Assembly: GCA_016871195.1 (NCBI GenBank)
Contig: VFZN01000011.1
Span: 28,773 to 92,772 of the forward strand
DNA: 64,000 nt
Direction: 5' to 3'
From: Acidobacteriota bacterium
Lineage (GTDB): Bacteria; Acidobacteriota; Vicinamibacteria; Vicinamibacterales; UBA2999
In this document: piece after piece, positions 17,101-23,846 of the stretch
Numbering within the stretch: the stretch's first letter is position 1
Layout: each line of letters starts with the position of its first letter
Notes under the pieces: model-generated
Seen by the model: the letters and a program-made list of their open reading frames with translations, nothing else
Told to the model about the DNA's origin: nothing
The model's database searches: none
Position numbers and translations under genes: made by a program

Positions 17101-18590
17101 TTGACGCGGTCCCAGGTGAGACGTGGCCGCAGCTCGGCAAATTCATCAGAGGGATAGCGGCCCGACAGCATGTCGAGTACGCCATCGAAGCTGCGCCGCG
17201 TGAGTGTCGCGAACGGCGCGGCCTGCCGCACCCGGCGATAGAGCGATTCAACCGGCCACGCCTCGATGGCGGCCATGGCCACCAGCTGCTGTGCGAGAAC
17301 ATCGAGGGGCGTGCGCGGCATATGCGTGGCTTCGACGGCGCCGTCGTGCATGGCGCGCGTGACCGCGGCACAGGCCAGCAGGTCGCCGCGAAACTTCGGG
17401 AAGATGATGCCGGCGCTGAGATCGCCCACGCGGTGACCGGCGCGCCCGATGCGCTGCAGGCCGCTGGCCACCGAGGGGGGCGCCTCGATCTGGACGACCA
17501 GATCGATGGCCCCCATGTCGATGCCGAGCTCGAGCGACGAGGTCGCGATGAGCCCGGGTAGGCGTCCGCTCTTGAGCAGGTCTTCAATCTCGGTGCGCTG
17601 GGCACGGGCGAGCGAGCCGTGATGGGCGCGCACCAGCGTGGTGCCGGCCAGCTCATTGAGGGCGGCGGCGAGCCGCTCGGCCAGGCGCCGGCTGTTGACG
17701 AACACCAGGGTCGACCGGTGAGCGCGGATGAGCTCGACCAGCCGTGGATGAATGGCGCTCCAGATGGTCTGCACCTGCGGTGGCTGCGCCGCCGGTCCGC
17801 TGGGCTCGGCGACCGGGCGGCCCACGGTGGACATGTCGTCGAGGGTCACTTCGACCGTCAGGGCCAGGCGCTTCGGTTCGCGGGCATCGACGATGGTGAC
17901 CGGACGCGGGGCAGGCGTTTCGGTGTCGGTGGCCCCGCCCAGATACAGCGACACCTCGTCGAGCGAGCGCTGCGTCGCCGACAGCCCGATGCGCTGCAGG
18001 GGGCGACCCACAATCGCCTCGAGCCGCTCGAGCGAGACGGCGAGATGGGCGCCGCGCTTCGTTCCGACGAGCGCGTGAATCTCGTCGACGATGACCGTTT
18101 CGATGGAGCGCAGCCGTTCGCGGGCCTGGGAGGTCAGCAGGAGGAACAGCGATTCGGGCGTCGTGATGAGGATGTCTGCCGGGGCACGGGTGAAGCGGGC
18201 CCGTTCCGCGGCCGGCGTATCGCCGGTCCGCACCCAGACCGACGGCATGTGATGCGCGTCGCCCCGGCGCTCGGCGGCAGAGGCGATGCCGACCAGCGGT
18301 GCGCGCAGGTTGCGGTCGACGTCCACGGCCAGGGCCTTGAGCGGCGACAGATACAGCACCCGGCAGCGGTCGGTGACCGCCGGGGCCGGGGTGAACATCA
18401 GGCGGTTGAGGCACGCAAGAAACGCCGTAAGCGTCTTGCCGGTACCCGTCGGTGCCAGGATAAGCGTCGACTCTCCGCGCGCGATGATCGGCCAGCCCTC
18501 GCGCTGCGGACGGGTTGGTGCGTCAAACGCCTCCTCGAACCACGTCTGCACGGCGGGATGAAAATCAGCAGTCACCGCGTAGCCAGGCAT
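14112..18590 (-). CDS. lhr: Large Lhr-type DEAD/DEAH helicase
   Basis: 1492 aa, full-length Lhr (large helicase-related) superfamily-2 protein, an ATP-dependent 3'-5' DNA/RNA helicase in studied homologues. Motif I is APTGTGKT at residues 46-53. Further motifs are VIVDEIHAL (II), GLSATQRS (III), LVFVNSRRLAERLA (IV), SSLELGIDMG and QRIGRAGH (VI), followed by the Lhr-specific DEAD-associated domain and a long C-terminal region with winged-helix-like segments. The ATG at 18590 is chosen because the longer frame runs into the divergent gene. It overlaps the nei gene downstream, a pairing that supports a DNA-repair function. Confidence 0.9.
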   Translation of the reverse strand: MPGYAVTADFHPAVQTWFEEAFDAPTRPQREGWPIIARGESTLILAPTGTGKTLTAFLACLNRLMFTPAPAVTDRCRVLYLSPLKALAVDVDRNLRAPLVGIASAAERRGDAHHMPSVWVRTGDTPAAERARFTRAPADILITTPESLFLLLTSQARERLRSIETVIVDEIHALVGTKRGAHLAVSLERLEAIVGRPLQRIGLSATQRSLDEVSLYLGGATDTETPAPRPVTIVDAREPKRLALTVEVTLDDMSTVGRPVAEPSGPAAQPPQVQTIWSAIHPRLVELIRAHRSTLVFVNSRRLAERLAAALNELAGTTLVRAHHGSLARAQRTEIEDLLKSGRLPGLIATSSLELGIDMGAIDLVVQIEAPPSVASGLQRIGRAGHRVGDLSAGIIFPKFRGDLLACAAVTRAMHDGAVEATHMPRTPLDVLAQQLVAMAAIEAWPVESLYRRVRQAAPFATLTRRSFDGVLDMLSGRYPSDEFAELRPRLTWDRVNDVVTARQGAARVAIANAGTIPDRGLYGVFLAGGGREGTRVGELDEEMVFEARPGETFVLGASTWRIEQITHDRVLVSPAPGEPGKMPFWKGEGPGRPIEVGRAMGALTRTLRAQPSAQARDLLAHHHALTPRAADNLLQYLQDQADATGVIPDDQTVVIERTPDDLGDWRVSVLTPFGSRIHAPWSMAVAARLRQERGLDAEVMYSDDGFVVRVPEGDAPPDSAWFLPDPDEVEDLVVGHLGSTALFAARFREAAARALLLPRRRAGARAPLWQQRKRAGDLLAVAARYGSFPIVLETYRECLRDVFDVPALVGVLHDLRSRRVRVTTVDTRLPSPFAASLLYGYVATYLYDGDAPLAERRAHALAVDQAQLRELIGEGALRDLLSADAIDAAEDDAQSLSATHRARSADGLHDLLLRVGDLSGAELEARTRTGLVAEVLDTLVAARRVLPLRIGGERRYVAVEDAARYRDALGTPLPPGLPESLLAPVPDAVLSLVRRFARTHGPFQTADVARRFGLGVSIIDAALRELRAAGRVVDGEFRPGGHGPEWCDTGMLRTIRRQSLAVLRDEVAPVDPAVFGRFLVQWHGIGRPHRGLDALLDVVEQLQGTPLVASTLETQVLPSRLQGYTTAQLDTLLSAGEVTWIGLDPLGEHDGRVALYLTDHLSRLLPPAVAPAQAGLSARATAVLAYLSREGAALFSAMHEASGGGFPQETVDALWSLVWQGLVTNDALHPLRAYLSGPGTSTRRDRRAAGFRSRRLMPPSAEGRWAAVPHTGRASDTAWATATAQQWLTRHGVVTRDLVSIDPAPGGFSAVYPVLRRLEETGRIRRGYFVAGLGAAQFATPGAVDLLRAARTLDEAPQVAVLAATDPASVYGALVDWPQWPRGATAPLRASRSAGARVVLVDGAAVAWLARGGRALLLALPPDEPEQSRAGQAVARALAHLGHEGPPGRRGLLIAEINGAAAAGAPEAHCFLAAGFVAAAGGLQLRVPRDA

Positions 18591-18595
18591 CCTCG

Positions 18596-18601
18596 TATAA
18601 T
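18596..18601 (+). promoter_or_regulatory. Consensus TATAAT box of Lys-rich protein gene
   Basis: A perfect TATAAT lies 9 nt before the ATG at 18611, inside the 20-nt gap between divergent lhr and the repeat-protein gene. Transcription starting 6-8 nt downstream would leave almost no 5' leader. No -35 match is found at 17-18 nt spacing. Confidence 0.5.
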
Positions 18602-18610
18602 GACGTATCC

Positions 18611-19066
18611 ATGGGTGACGCTGCTGAAGGACTGATTGACGCCGATGCGCGCTTGCAAGAGCGCATGGAAGAACTGGAAGAAAGCCGGAAGGCGGCGCGT
18701 GATCGCCGGCCCCGGGTCGATCCCGAGGTGGCTCGAGAGACAGAGTCACTGAGGCTGGCCCGCACAGAACTGCAGCGCCAGTTCGAGGCCGCAACGCATC
18801 CGGCCCGGAAGGCCCAACTCAAGGCGGCCCTCGCGGAAGTCGATCGCCGCCGACTGACGGTGGCGCCTGCGCCAGTACGAAAGCAGCCGAAGGCGAACAC
18901 GAAAATGACGGCGACGAAGACCACCAAGCCGACGCCGAAGGCGAAGACCACCAAGCCGACGCCGAAGGCGAAGACCACCAAGCCGACGCCGAAGCCGAAG
19001 ACCACCAAGCCGACGCCGACGATCACGAAGCCAAAGACGACGGCGAAACAGAAGAAAAAGAAGTAG
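18611..19066 (+). CDS. Lys-rich protein with histone-H1-like repeat tail
   Basis: 151 aa. The N-terminal two thirds is a charged helical segment (RLQERMEELEESRKAARDRR, then a second helix around LRLARTELQRQFEA). The C-terminal tail is made of near-identical nine-residue units KTTKPTPKA plus more Lys/Thr/Pro. This composition is like the tails of bacterial H1-like, nucleoid-associated proteins, so nucleic-acid binding is a reasonable guess but not demonstrated. It begins 20 nt from the divergent lhr start. The ATG is preceded by TATAAT and lacks a ribosome site. Confidence 0.65.
   Translation: MGDAAEGLIDADARLQERMEELEESRKAARDRRPRVDPEVARETESLRLARTELQRQFEAATHPARKAQLKAALAEVDRRRLTVAPAPVRKQPKANTKMTATKTTKPTPKAKTTKPTPKAKTTKPTPKPKTTKPTPTITKPKTTAKQKKKK
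18917..19024 (+). repeat. Four 27-bp tandem repeats coding KTTKPTPKA units
   Basis: Four direct 27-bp units encode KTTKPTPKA, KTTKPTPKA, KTTKPTPKP and KTTKPTPTI. The first two are essentially identical at nucleotide level. Being a multiple of three, unit gain or loss keeps the frame and would only change tail length, as in variable-number repeats of bacterial H1-like genes. Confidence 0.85.
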
Positions 19067-19092
19067 AACGAGCGACCGTCCCCGCGCCTACC

Positions 19093-20460
19093 CTACCCCG
19101 GGACGCCGCCGGTTGCCTGCCAGGGCACGTCCGACAGGCCCGAATCCCTCAGGAGTGCCTGCGCCAGTTCCTCGCCGCAGACCCTCAGATGAGCCGGAAG
19201 AGCGACATCGCCTCCTGGCCTGGCGGCGGCCTCAGTCATGAGCCGCACGTAGTCGTCTGCCATCCGCTCGACGGAGTGGTTCGCGTCCCAGTAGTGCCGT
19301 GCTGCCCTCCCCATGCGTTCCCGAAGGCCGGCATCCCGCACGAGCGCCTCGAGTGCCACGGGTAACTCCTCAGCTTCAGCGAGCACATCGATGCGATACC
19401 CGATGGCCTCTGGAGAGGGAGACGCATCGGCGCCGACGTCACAGAGCGGCAGGTCCCCGTGCACGCTCAGCGTCGTAGTGATTACCGGGCGTCCGGCCCC
19501 GATTGCCCGGGTCCAGAAGCCTGAGGTTTCGCCATTGGACGGCCAGCGCAGGCAGAGACACACATCGGAAGCCGCCAGATATCCCGGAATCTCATCGTCA
19601 TCGATGTAGCCCGCGAGATGGGCGCGTGCGCCGAGTCCGTGGGCCTGGATGGCGTCGGCAATGTCGTAGTGCGCGTAGGTCCGACCTGCGAGCAGCAGGT
19701 GTACCGGCTGCTCCGCCGACGACATACGTGCCGTCGCGGTCAGGATGGCCGGGAGACGTTTTTCGGGCGTCAGCCCGCCGAAGGCACCGAGGACGATGGC
19801 GTCGGCCGGGATGCCGTGTCGCGCACGGATGGCAGTGGCGGCCGCCGGCAGATTCAGGGTGCCCGGGCATGGGTCAATGAGACCGTGACACAAGGGACGG
19901 ATGACGGCCCGCGGATGCTCCAGAGCCAGGCGTGCCGCGAGGCGGGGTGCATGCACGGCGGTGAGCCGTGAGCGTTCGATGACCAGCCGCGTCATGGGCC
20001 AGCGCGAGTAGAGCGTGCCTCCGTAGCCAGCGGCGATCAGGTGGCCGATGTCGGTGCGGATGCCGGGGTGATTGGCGCCCAGCTCTGCGAGGTAGTCGGT
20101 CAGTCGCGGCTGCCAGCGCTCGAGCAGCAGTCGGGCCCGCGCCTGATGCACCTGGCCGTCGTGCAGCACCAGAAGCCCGGGGTAGTGAAAGAGATACCCC
20201 CACAGGAAGTCGTGCGCCGACGAATTCCCGAGCTGATACACCGGGAGGTCATACGGCCGGCGTCGATGACGCCAGACAAACTCGACGGCCCGGTACGCCG
20301 TCACCCCCTTGGGACAGGGCCGGTCTGGCAGCGTCGGGGCATACAGGTCAATCTGCCAGCCGCGGGCGGCGAGAGCCCCGACACCTTCCCATGAATAGGC
20401 GGCAATCCCCGACTGACTGGGCGGTAAGGGACTGAACCACGCAACGCGCATGGGCCTCAT
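19093..20460 (-). CDS. Glycosyltransferase, GT4-like
   Basis: About 455 aa. GT-B fold signatures include MRVAWFSPLPPSQSGIAAYS at the N-terminus, LGAFGGLTPEKRLPAIL in the C-terminal domain, HLLLAGRTYAHYD, and the nucleotide-sugar binding segment around YLAASDVCLCLRWPSNGETSG followed by GAGRPVITTTL. This fits GT4-type glycosyltransferases acting in polysaccharide or glycolipid synthesis; donor and acceptor are unknown. Two in-frame ATGs (20460 and 20451) are possible starts. It is monocistronic, converging on the Lys-rich gene and divergent from the nuo operon. Confidence 0.75.
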   Translation of the reverse strand: MRPMRVAWFSPLPPSQSGIAAYSWEGVGALAARGWQIDLYAPTLPDRPCPKGVTAYRAVEFVWRHRRRPYDLPVYQLGNSSAHDFLWGYLFHYPGLLVLHDGQVHQARARLLLERWQPRLTDYLAELGANHPGIRTDIGHLIAAGYGGTLYSRWPMTRLVIERSRLTAVHAPRLAARLALEHPRAVIRPLCHGLIDPCPGTLNLPAAATAIRARHGIPADAIVLGAFGGLTPEKRLPAILTATARMSSAEQPVHLLLAGRTYAHYDIADAIQAHGLGARAHLAGYIDDDEIPGYLAASDVCLCLRWPSNGETSGFWTRAIGAGRPVITTTLSVHGDLPLCDVGADASPSPEAIGYRIDVLAEAEELPVALEALVRDAGLRERMGRAARHYWDANHSVERMADDYVRLMTEAAARPGGDVALPAHLRVCGEELAQALLRDSGLSDVPWQATGGVPG

Positions 20461-20598
20461 TGTGCCGCACACCGGGGCCCCCCGGGCGGACGAGCGGCGT
20501 GCCACGGGCGCGTGATACCATTTACCCGTTTGTTCATTCCTTCACAAGCGGGGGCAGGTGTGCTCGTGCAAGGGGAGTGACCGAGGCGGGGATGCACT

Positions 20599-21033
20599 AT
20601 GGAAGGTTGGGGCGGAGTTGCGCTGATGGTCGCGCTCGGGGCCGTGGTTGGCCTCGGGGGGCTCGTCATTTCCGGTCTGGTCGGCCCGAGCAATCCCACT
20701 CCCGAGAAGGAAGCCGCCTACGAGTGCGGCATGCCTCCGGTGGGCGATGCCCGCGAACGGCAGTCGGTGAAGTTCTACCTGATTGCCATGATTTTCCTGC
20801 TCTTCGACATCGAAGTGGCCTTCCTCTATCCGTGGGCCATGGCCATGCGCGACCTGGGCTGGCCGGGACTGCTGCAGATCACGCTGTTCTTCGCCATCCT
20901 CGTCGTCGGCTACGCCTACATCTGGCGCAAGGGCGTGCTTGACTGGGGCCCCGAGTCAGATCCCGACTACAAGCACGCGCCGCGGCCCGGCCCGGCAGTC
21001 ATCAAGAGATACCGCTATGGCACTCGACACTGA
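20599..21033 (+). CDS. nuoA: NADH-quinone oxidoreductase subunit A
   Basis: 144 aa, first gene of the complex I operon. Three membrane helices and the conserved loop [20 protein letters not shown], followed by [15 protein letters not shown], are diagnostic for NuoA/ND3. The E/D residues of that segment take part in proton-channel coupling. A GAGGCGGGG ribosome site lies 7 nt before the ATG. The gene ends 17 nt inside nuoB. The 138-nt gap upstream holds no clear promoter that I can defend. Confidence 0.93.
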   Translation: MEGWGGVALMVALGAVVGLGGLVISGLVGPSNPTPEKEAAYECGMPPVGDARERQSVKFYLIAMIFLLFDIEVAFLYPWAMAMRDLGWPGLLQITLFFAILVVGYAYIWRKGVLDWGPESDPDYKHAPRPGPAVIKRYRYGTRH

Positions 21034-21514
21034 GTTTGAAATCCCCGTACTGACCACCACGGTCGAATCGGTGGTGCAGTGGGCCCGCCGTTCGGCGATC
21101 TGGCCCGTCACCTTCGGGCTCGCCTGCTGCGCCATCGAAATGATGGCGATGGCCTCGAGCCGCTATGACATCTCGCGCTTCGGCGCCGAGGTGTTCCGCG
21201 GGTCGCCCCGGCAGTCCGATCTGATGATCATCGCCGGCCGCCTGTCGCGCAAGATGGCCCCGGCGCTCCGCCGCATCTACGACCAGATGCCCGAGCCCAA
21301 GTGGGTCATTTCCATGGGCGCCTGCGCCTCGTGCGGCGGCGTGTTCGACAACTACTCCATCGTGCAGGGCTCCGATCAGGTGGTGCCCGTCGATGTGTTC
21401 ATCCCCGGCTGCCCCCCGCGCCCCGAAGCGGTCATCTACGGCATCGTCCAGCTGCAGAAGAAGATCGACAACTCCCGCATGTCGGACCAGTCGCCCAAGG
21501 CGCGAATCGCATGA
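21017..21514 (+). CDS. nuoB: NADH-quinone oxidoreductase subunit B
   Basis: 165 aa. NuoB carries the terminal [4Fe-4S] cluster N2 that passes electrons to quinone. The four ligands are visible in LACCAIEMM (two adjacent cysteines), [10 protein letters not shown] and [10 protein letters not shown]. The start codon overlaps nuoA by 17 nt and its stop overlaps nuoC as ATGA, so translation is coupled through nuoA-B-C. Confidence 0.94.
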   Translation: MALDTEFEIPVLTTTVESVVQWARRSAIWPVTFGLACCAIEMMAMASSRYDISRFGAEVFRGSPRQSDLMIIAGRLSRKMAPALRRIYDQMPEPKWVISMGACASCGGVFDNYSIVQGSDQVVPVDVFIPGCPPRPEAVIYGIVQLQKKIDNSRMSDQSPKARIA

Positions 21515-22071
21515 GCGCCGCCGAACTGATTGCCGCCCTGTCGGCCGTGGTGCCCGAGGCCGCGTATGAGGTGCTCGAGGCCAGTGATTCGGCCGTGACG
21601 CCGTCTATTCTCGTGCCGCGATCGCACCTGCTGGCCACCGCACAGGCCCTGCAGGCAACGCCGGGCCTCGAGTTTCACGCGTTCTCGGACGTGACCGCCG
21701 TCGATTTTCATCCCGACCGGCAGCCCCGGTTCGACCTGATCTATCACGTCGTCTCGCCCCATCGTCGGGCGCGCCTGCGCTTCAAGGTGCGCATCAGCAA
21801 GGACGAGCCGGTCGACTCGGTGTCGACGGTATGGCCGGGGGCTGGCTGGATGGAGCGCGAAGTGTTCGACCTGTTCGGCATCGTGTTCGAGGGCCATGCC
21901 GACCTGCGCCGGCTGATGATGCCCGACGATTGGGAAGGGCACCCGCTGCGGAAGGATTACCCCGTGCAGCTCAAGAAGGACGCCAGCACCTTCATGCCGC
22001 TGCAGGTGTCGCCCGAGGAGTTCCGGGCCAACATGGAACGCGACCGGCAGAGCCGGCCGCGCACCAGCTGA
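21511..22071 (+). CDS. nuoC: NADH-quinone oxidoreductase subunit C
   Basis: 186 aa peripheral-arm subunit. [22 protein letters not shown], then [20 protein letters not shown], is the canonical 30-kDa subunit signature. It is separate from NuoD (not the fused NuoCD of E. coli). A gmhA gene begins 3 nt after its stop, interrupting the usual C-D adjacency. Confidence 0.93.
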   Translation: MSAAELIAALSAVVPEAAYEVLEASDSAVTPSILVPRSHLLATAQALQATPGLEFHAFSDVTAVDFHPDRQPRFDLIYHVVSPHRRARLRFKVRISKDEPVDSVSTVWPGAGWMEREVFDLFGIVFEGHADLRRLMMPDDWEGHPLRKDYPVQLKKDASTFMPLQVSPEEFRANMERDRQSRPRTS

Positions 22072-22074
22072 GCG

Positions 22075-22656
22075 ATGCGGGCTGCCGACGGGCGCCTGGG
22101 CAGGGTGCGCACGGTGCTGCACGCATCGGCGGCGCTGCACGAGGCCACGATCGGGGCGTGTGACGAGGCGATTGCCGAAGCCGGACGGCTTCTGGCAGAC
22201 AGCCTGGGCCGGGGTGGGCAAGTGCTGGCGTTCGGCAACGGCGGCAGCGCCGCAGACGCGCAGCACTTCGTCGCCGAACTGGTGGGACGGTATGAGGCCG
22301 GGGCGTTGCGGCCGGCGTGGCCGGCGCTCTCGCTGGCCGCCGACCCGAGCGTGACGACGGCGTTGGCGAATGACCTGGGCTATGCCGAGGTGTTCGTGCG
22401 GCAGGTCGAGGCGTTCGGACGGGCAGGAGATGTGGCGCTGGGGATTACGACCAGCGGCACCTCCGAGAATGTGCGGCGGGGACTGGCGGTGGCCAGGGCG
22501 CGGGGACTCCGAACGATCGCGCTCACCGGGCAGACCGACGAGCCCCTGCCGGTGGATGTGCAGATCGCGGTGCCCGAACGTCGGACGCCGCGGGTGCAGG
22601 AGGTGCACGGGACGGTGTTGCACATCCTGTGTGAGTTGGTGGAAGAGGCGCTGTAG
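22075..22656 (+). CDS. gmhA: Sedoheptulose-7-phosphate isomerase inside the nuo operon
   Basis: 193 aa SIS-domain protein. VLAFGNGGSAADAQHFVAEL (sugar-phosphate binding) and the C-terminal VQEVHGTVLHILCELVEE, which carries the family's His/Glu residues, identify GmhA, the first enzyme of ADP-heptose synthesis for the LPS inner core. It starts 3 nt after nuoC and ends 8 nt before nuoD, in the same direction, so it must be co-transcribed with complex I. The next enzyme of the route (heptose-7-phosphate kinase) is encoded at 47413-48414. A diverged SIS protein of other specificity is possible but less likely. Confidence 0.83.
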   Translation: MRAADGRLGRVRTVLHASAALHEATIGACDEAIAEAGRLLADSLGRGGQVLAFGNGGSAADAQHFVAELVGRYEAGALRPAWPALSLAADPSVTTALANDLGYAEVFVRQVEAFGRAGDVALGITTSGTSENVRRGLAVARARGLRTIALTGQTDEPLPVDVQIAVPERRTPRVQEVHGTVLHILCELVEEAL

Positions 22657-22664
22657 CGACACAC

Positions 22665-23846
22665 ATGGCTGAAATCCGCACCGAAACGATGACGGTCAAC
22701 ATGGGGCCCCAGCACCCCAGCACCCACGGCGTGCTGCGGCTGGTGCTCGAGCTCGATGGCGAGACCGTGGTTGACGTGAGCCCGACCATCGGGTTCCTGC
22801 ACACGGGCATCGAAAAGACGGCCGAGCAGAAAAAGTGGCAGCAGGTCATTCCGCTCGTCGAGCGCATGGACTACCTGGGGCCGCAGTCCAACAGCCTGGC
22901 CTACTGCCTGTCGGTCGAACAACTGCTGGGCATCGAGGTGCCCGATCGCGTCAAGGCGATTCGCGTGCTCATCGCCGAACTGCAGCGCCTGAGCAGCCAT
23001 CTGGTGTGGTTCGGCACGCATGCGATGGAAATTGGTGCCATCACGGGCATGCTCTACGCCTTCCGCGAGCGCGAGATTCTGATGAATCTCAACGAGCTGC
23101 TCGCCGGCTTCCGGTTCTTCCCGAGCTTCATTCGCGTCGGGGGCCTGCGCGAGGACATTCCCCGCGGCTACAAGGAAGCGGTCACGGCGTTCCTCGACCG
23201 CTTCCCCGGGAAGCTCGACGAATACGAAACGCTCATCACCAAGAATCCGATCTGGCTCGACCGTACCCGCGGCGTCGGCGTCATCACGCTGGCCGACTGC
23301 TACAAGTGGGGCCTCTACGGGCCGATCGCCCGTGCGGCCGGCGGCGACTACGACGTGCGTCGTGCCTTCCCCTACCTCGACTACGACACGTATGACTTCG
23401 ATGTCATTGGCGCGAGCAACGGCGACGTGTATGACCGGTACCTGGTGCGCGTGGCCGAGATGCGCGAAAGCGTCAAGATCTGCCGGCAGGCCCTCGAGCG
23501 CATCACGCCGGTGGGCGAGTGGGCGGTGAACGACCGCCGCGTCGTGCCGCCGCCCAAGGATCAGGTCTACACCGAGATGGAAGCGCTCATTCAGCACTTC
23601 CTCATTTACTCGCAGGGCTTCACCGTGCCGGCCGGCGAGGCCTATGTGCCCGTCGAAGGGCCGCGCGGCGAACATGGCTGCTATGTCGTGTCTGACGGCG
23701 GCAACCGGCCGTGGCGCGTGCACATGCGCTCGCCCGGACTGATGGCCTGCCAGGCCCTGCACAAATTCATTGTCGGCGGCATGATCGCGGATGTCATCGC
23801 AGTCATCGGGTCGCTCGACGTCGTGATGGGAGACGTGGACCGATGA
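22665..23846 (+). CDS. nuoD: NADH-quinone oxidoreductase subunit D
   Basis: 393 aa, the 49-kDa subunit that forms the quinone pocket with NuoB. MGPQHPSTHGVLRLVLELDG at residues 9-28, RMDYLGPQSNSLAY, and the C-terminal PSPGLM-type RSPGLMACQAL followed by FIVGGMIADVIAVIGSLDVVMGDVDR are all conserved. Its TGA overlaps the following start as ATGA. Confidence 0.94.
   Translation: MAEIRTETMTVNMGPQHPSTHGVLRLVLELDGETVVDVSPTIGFLHTGIEKTAEQKKWQQVIPLVERMDYLGPQSNSLAYCLSVEQLLGIEVPDRVKAIRVLIAELQRLSSHLVWFGTHAMEIGAITGMLYAFREREILMNLNELLAGFRFFPSFIRVGGLREDIPRGYKEAVTAFLDRFPGKLDEYETLITKNPIWLDRTRGVGVITLADCYKWGLYGPIARAAGGDYDVRRAFPYLDYDTYDFDVIGASNGDVYDRYLVRVAEMRESVKICRQALERITPVGEWAVNDRRVVPPPKDQVYTEMEALIQHFLIYSQGFTVPAGEAYVPVEGPRGEHGCYVVSDGGNRPWRVHMRSPGLMACQALHKFIVGGMIADVIAVIGSLDVVMGDVDR

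Noticed and set aside
18917..19024. Tandem units considered as a CRISPR array
   Set aside because: Units are contiguous 27-bp coding repeats with no spacers, entirely within a reading frame.
20461..20598. Promoter for the nuo operon (TGATACCAT around 20513-20521)
   Set aside because: Only a partial extended -10 match with no -35; too weak to annotate.
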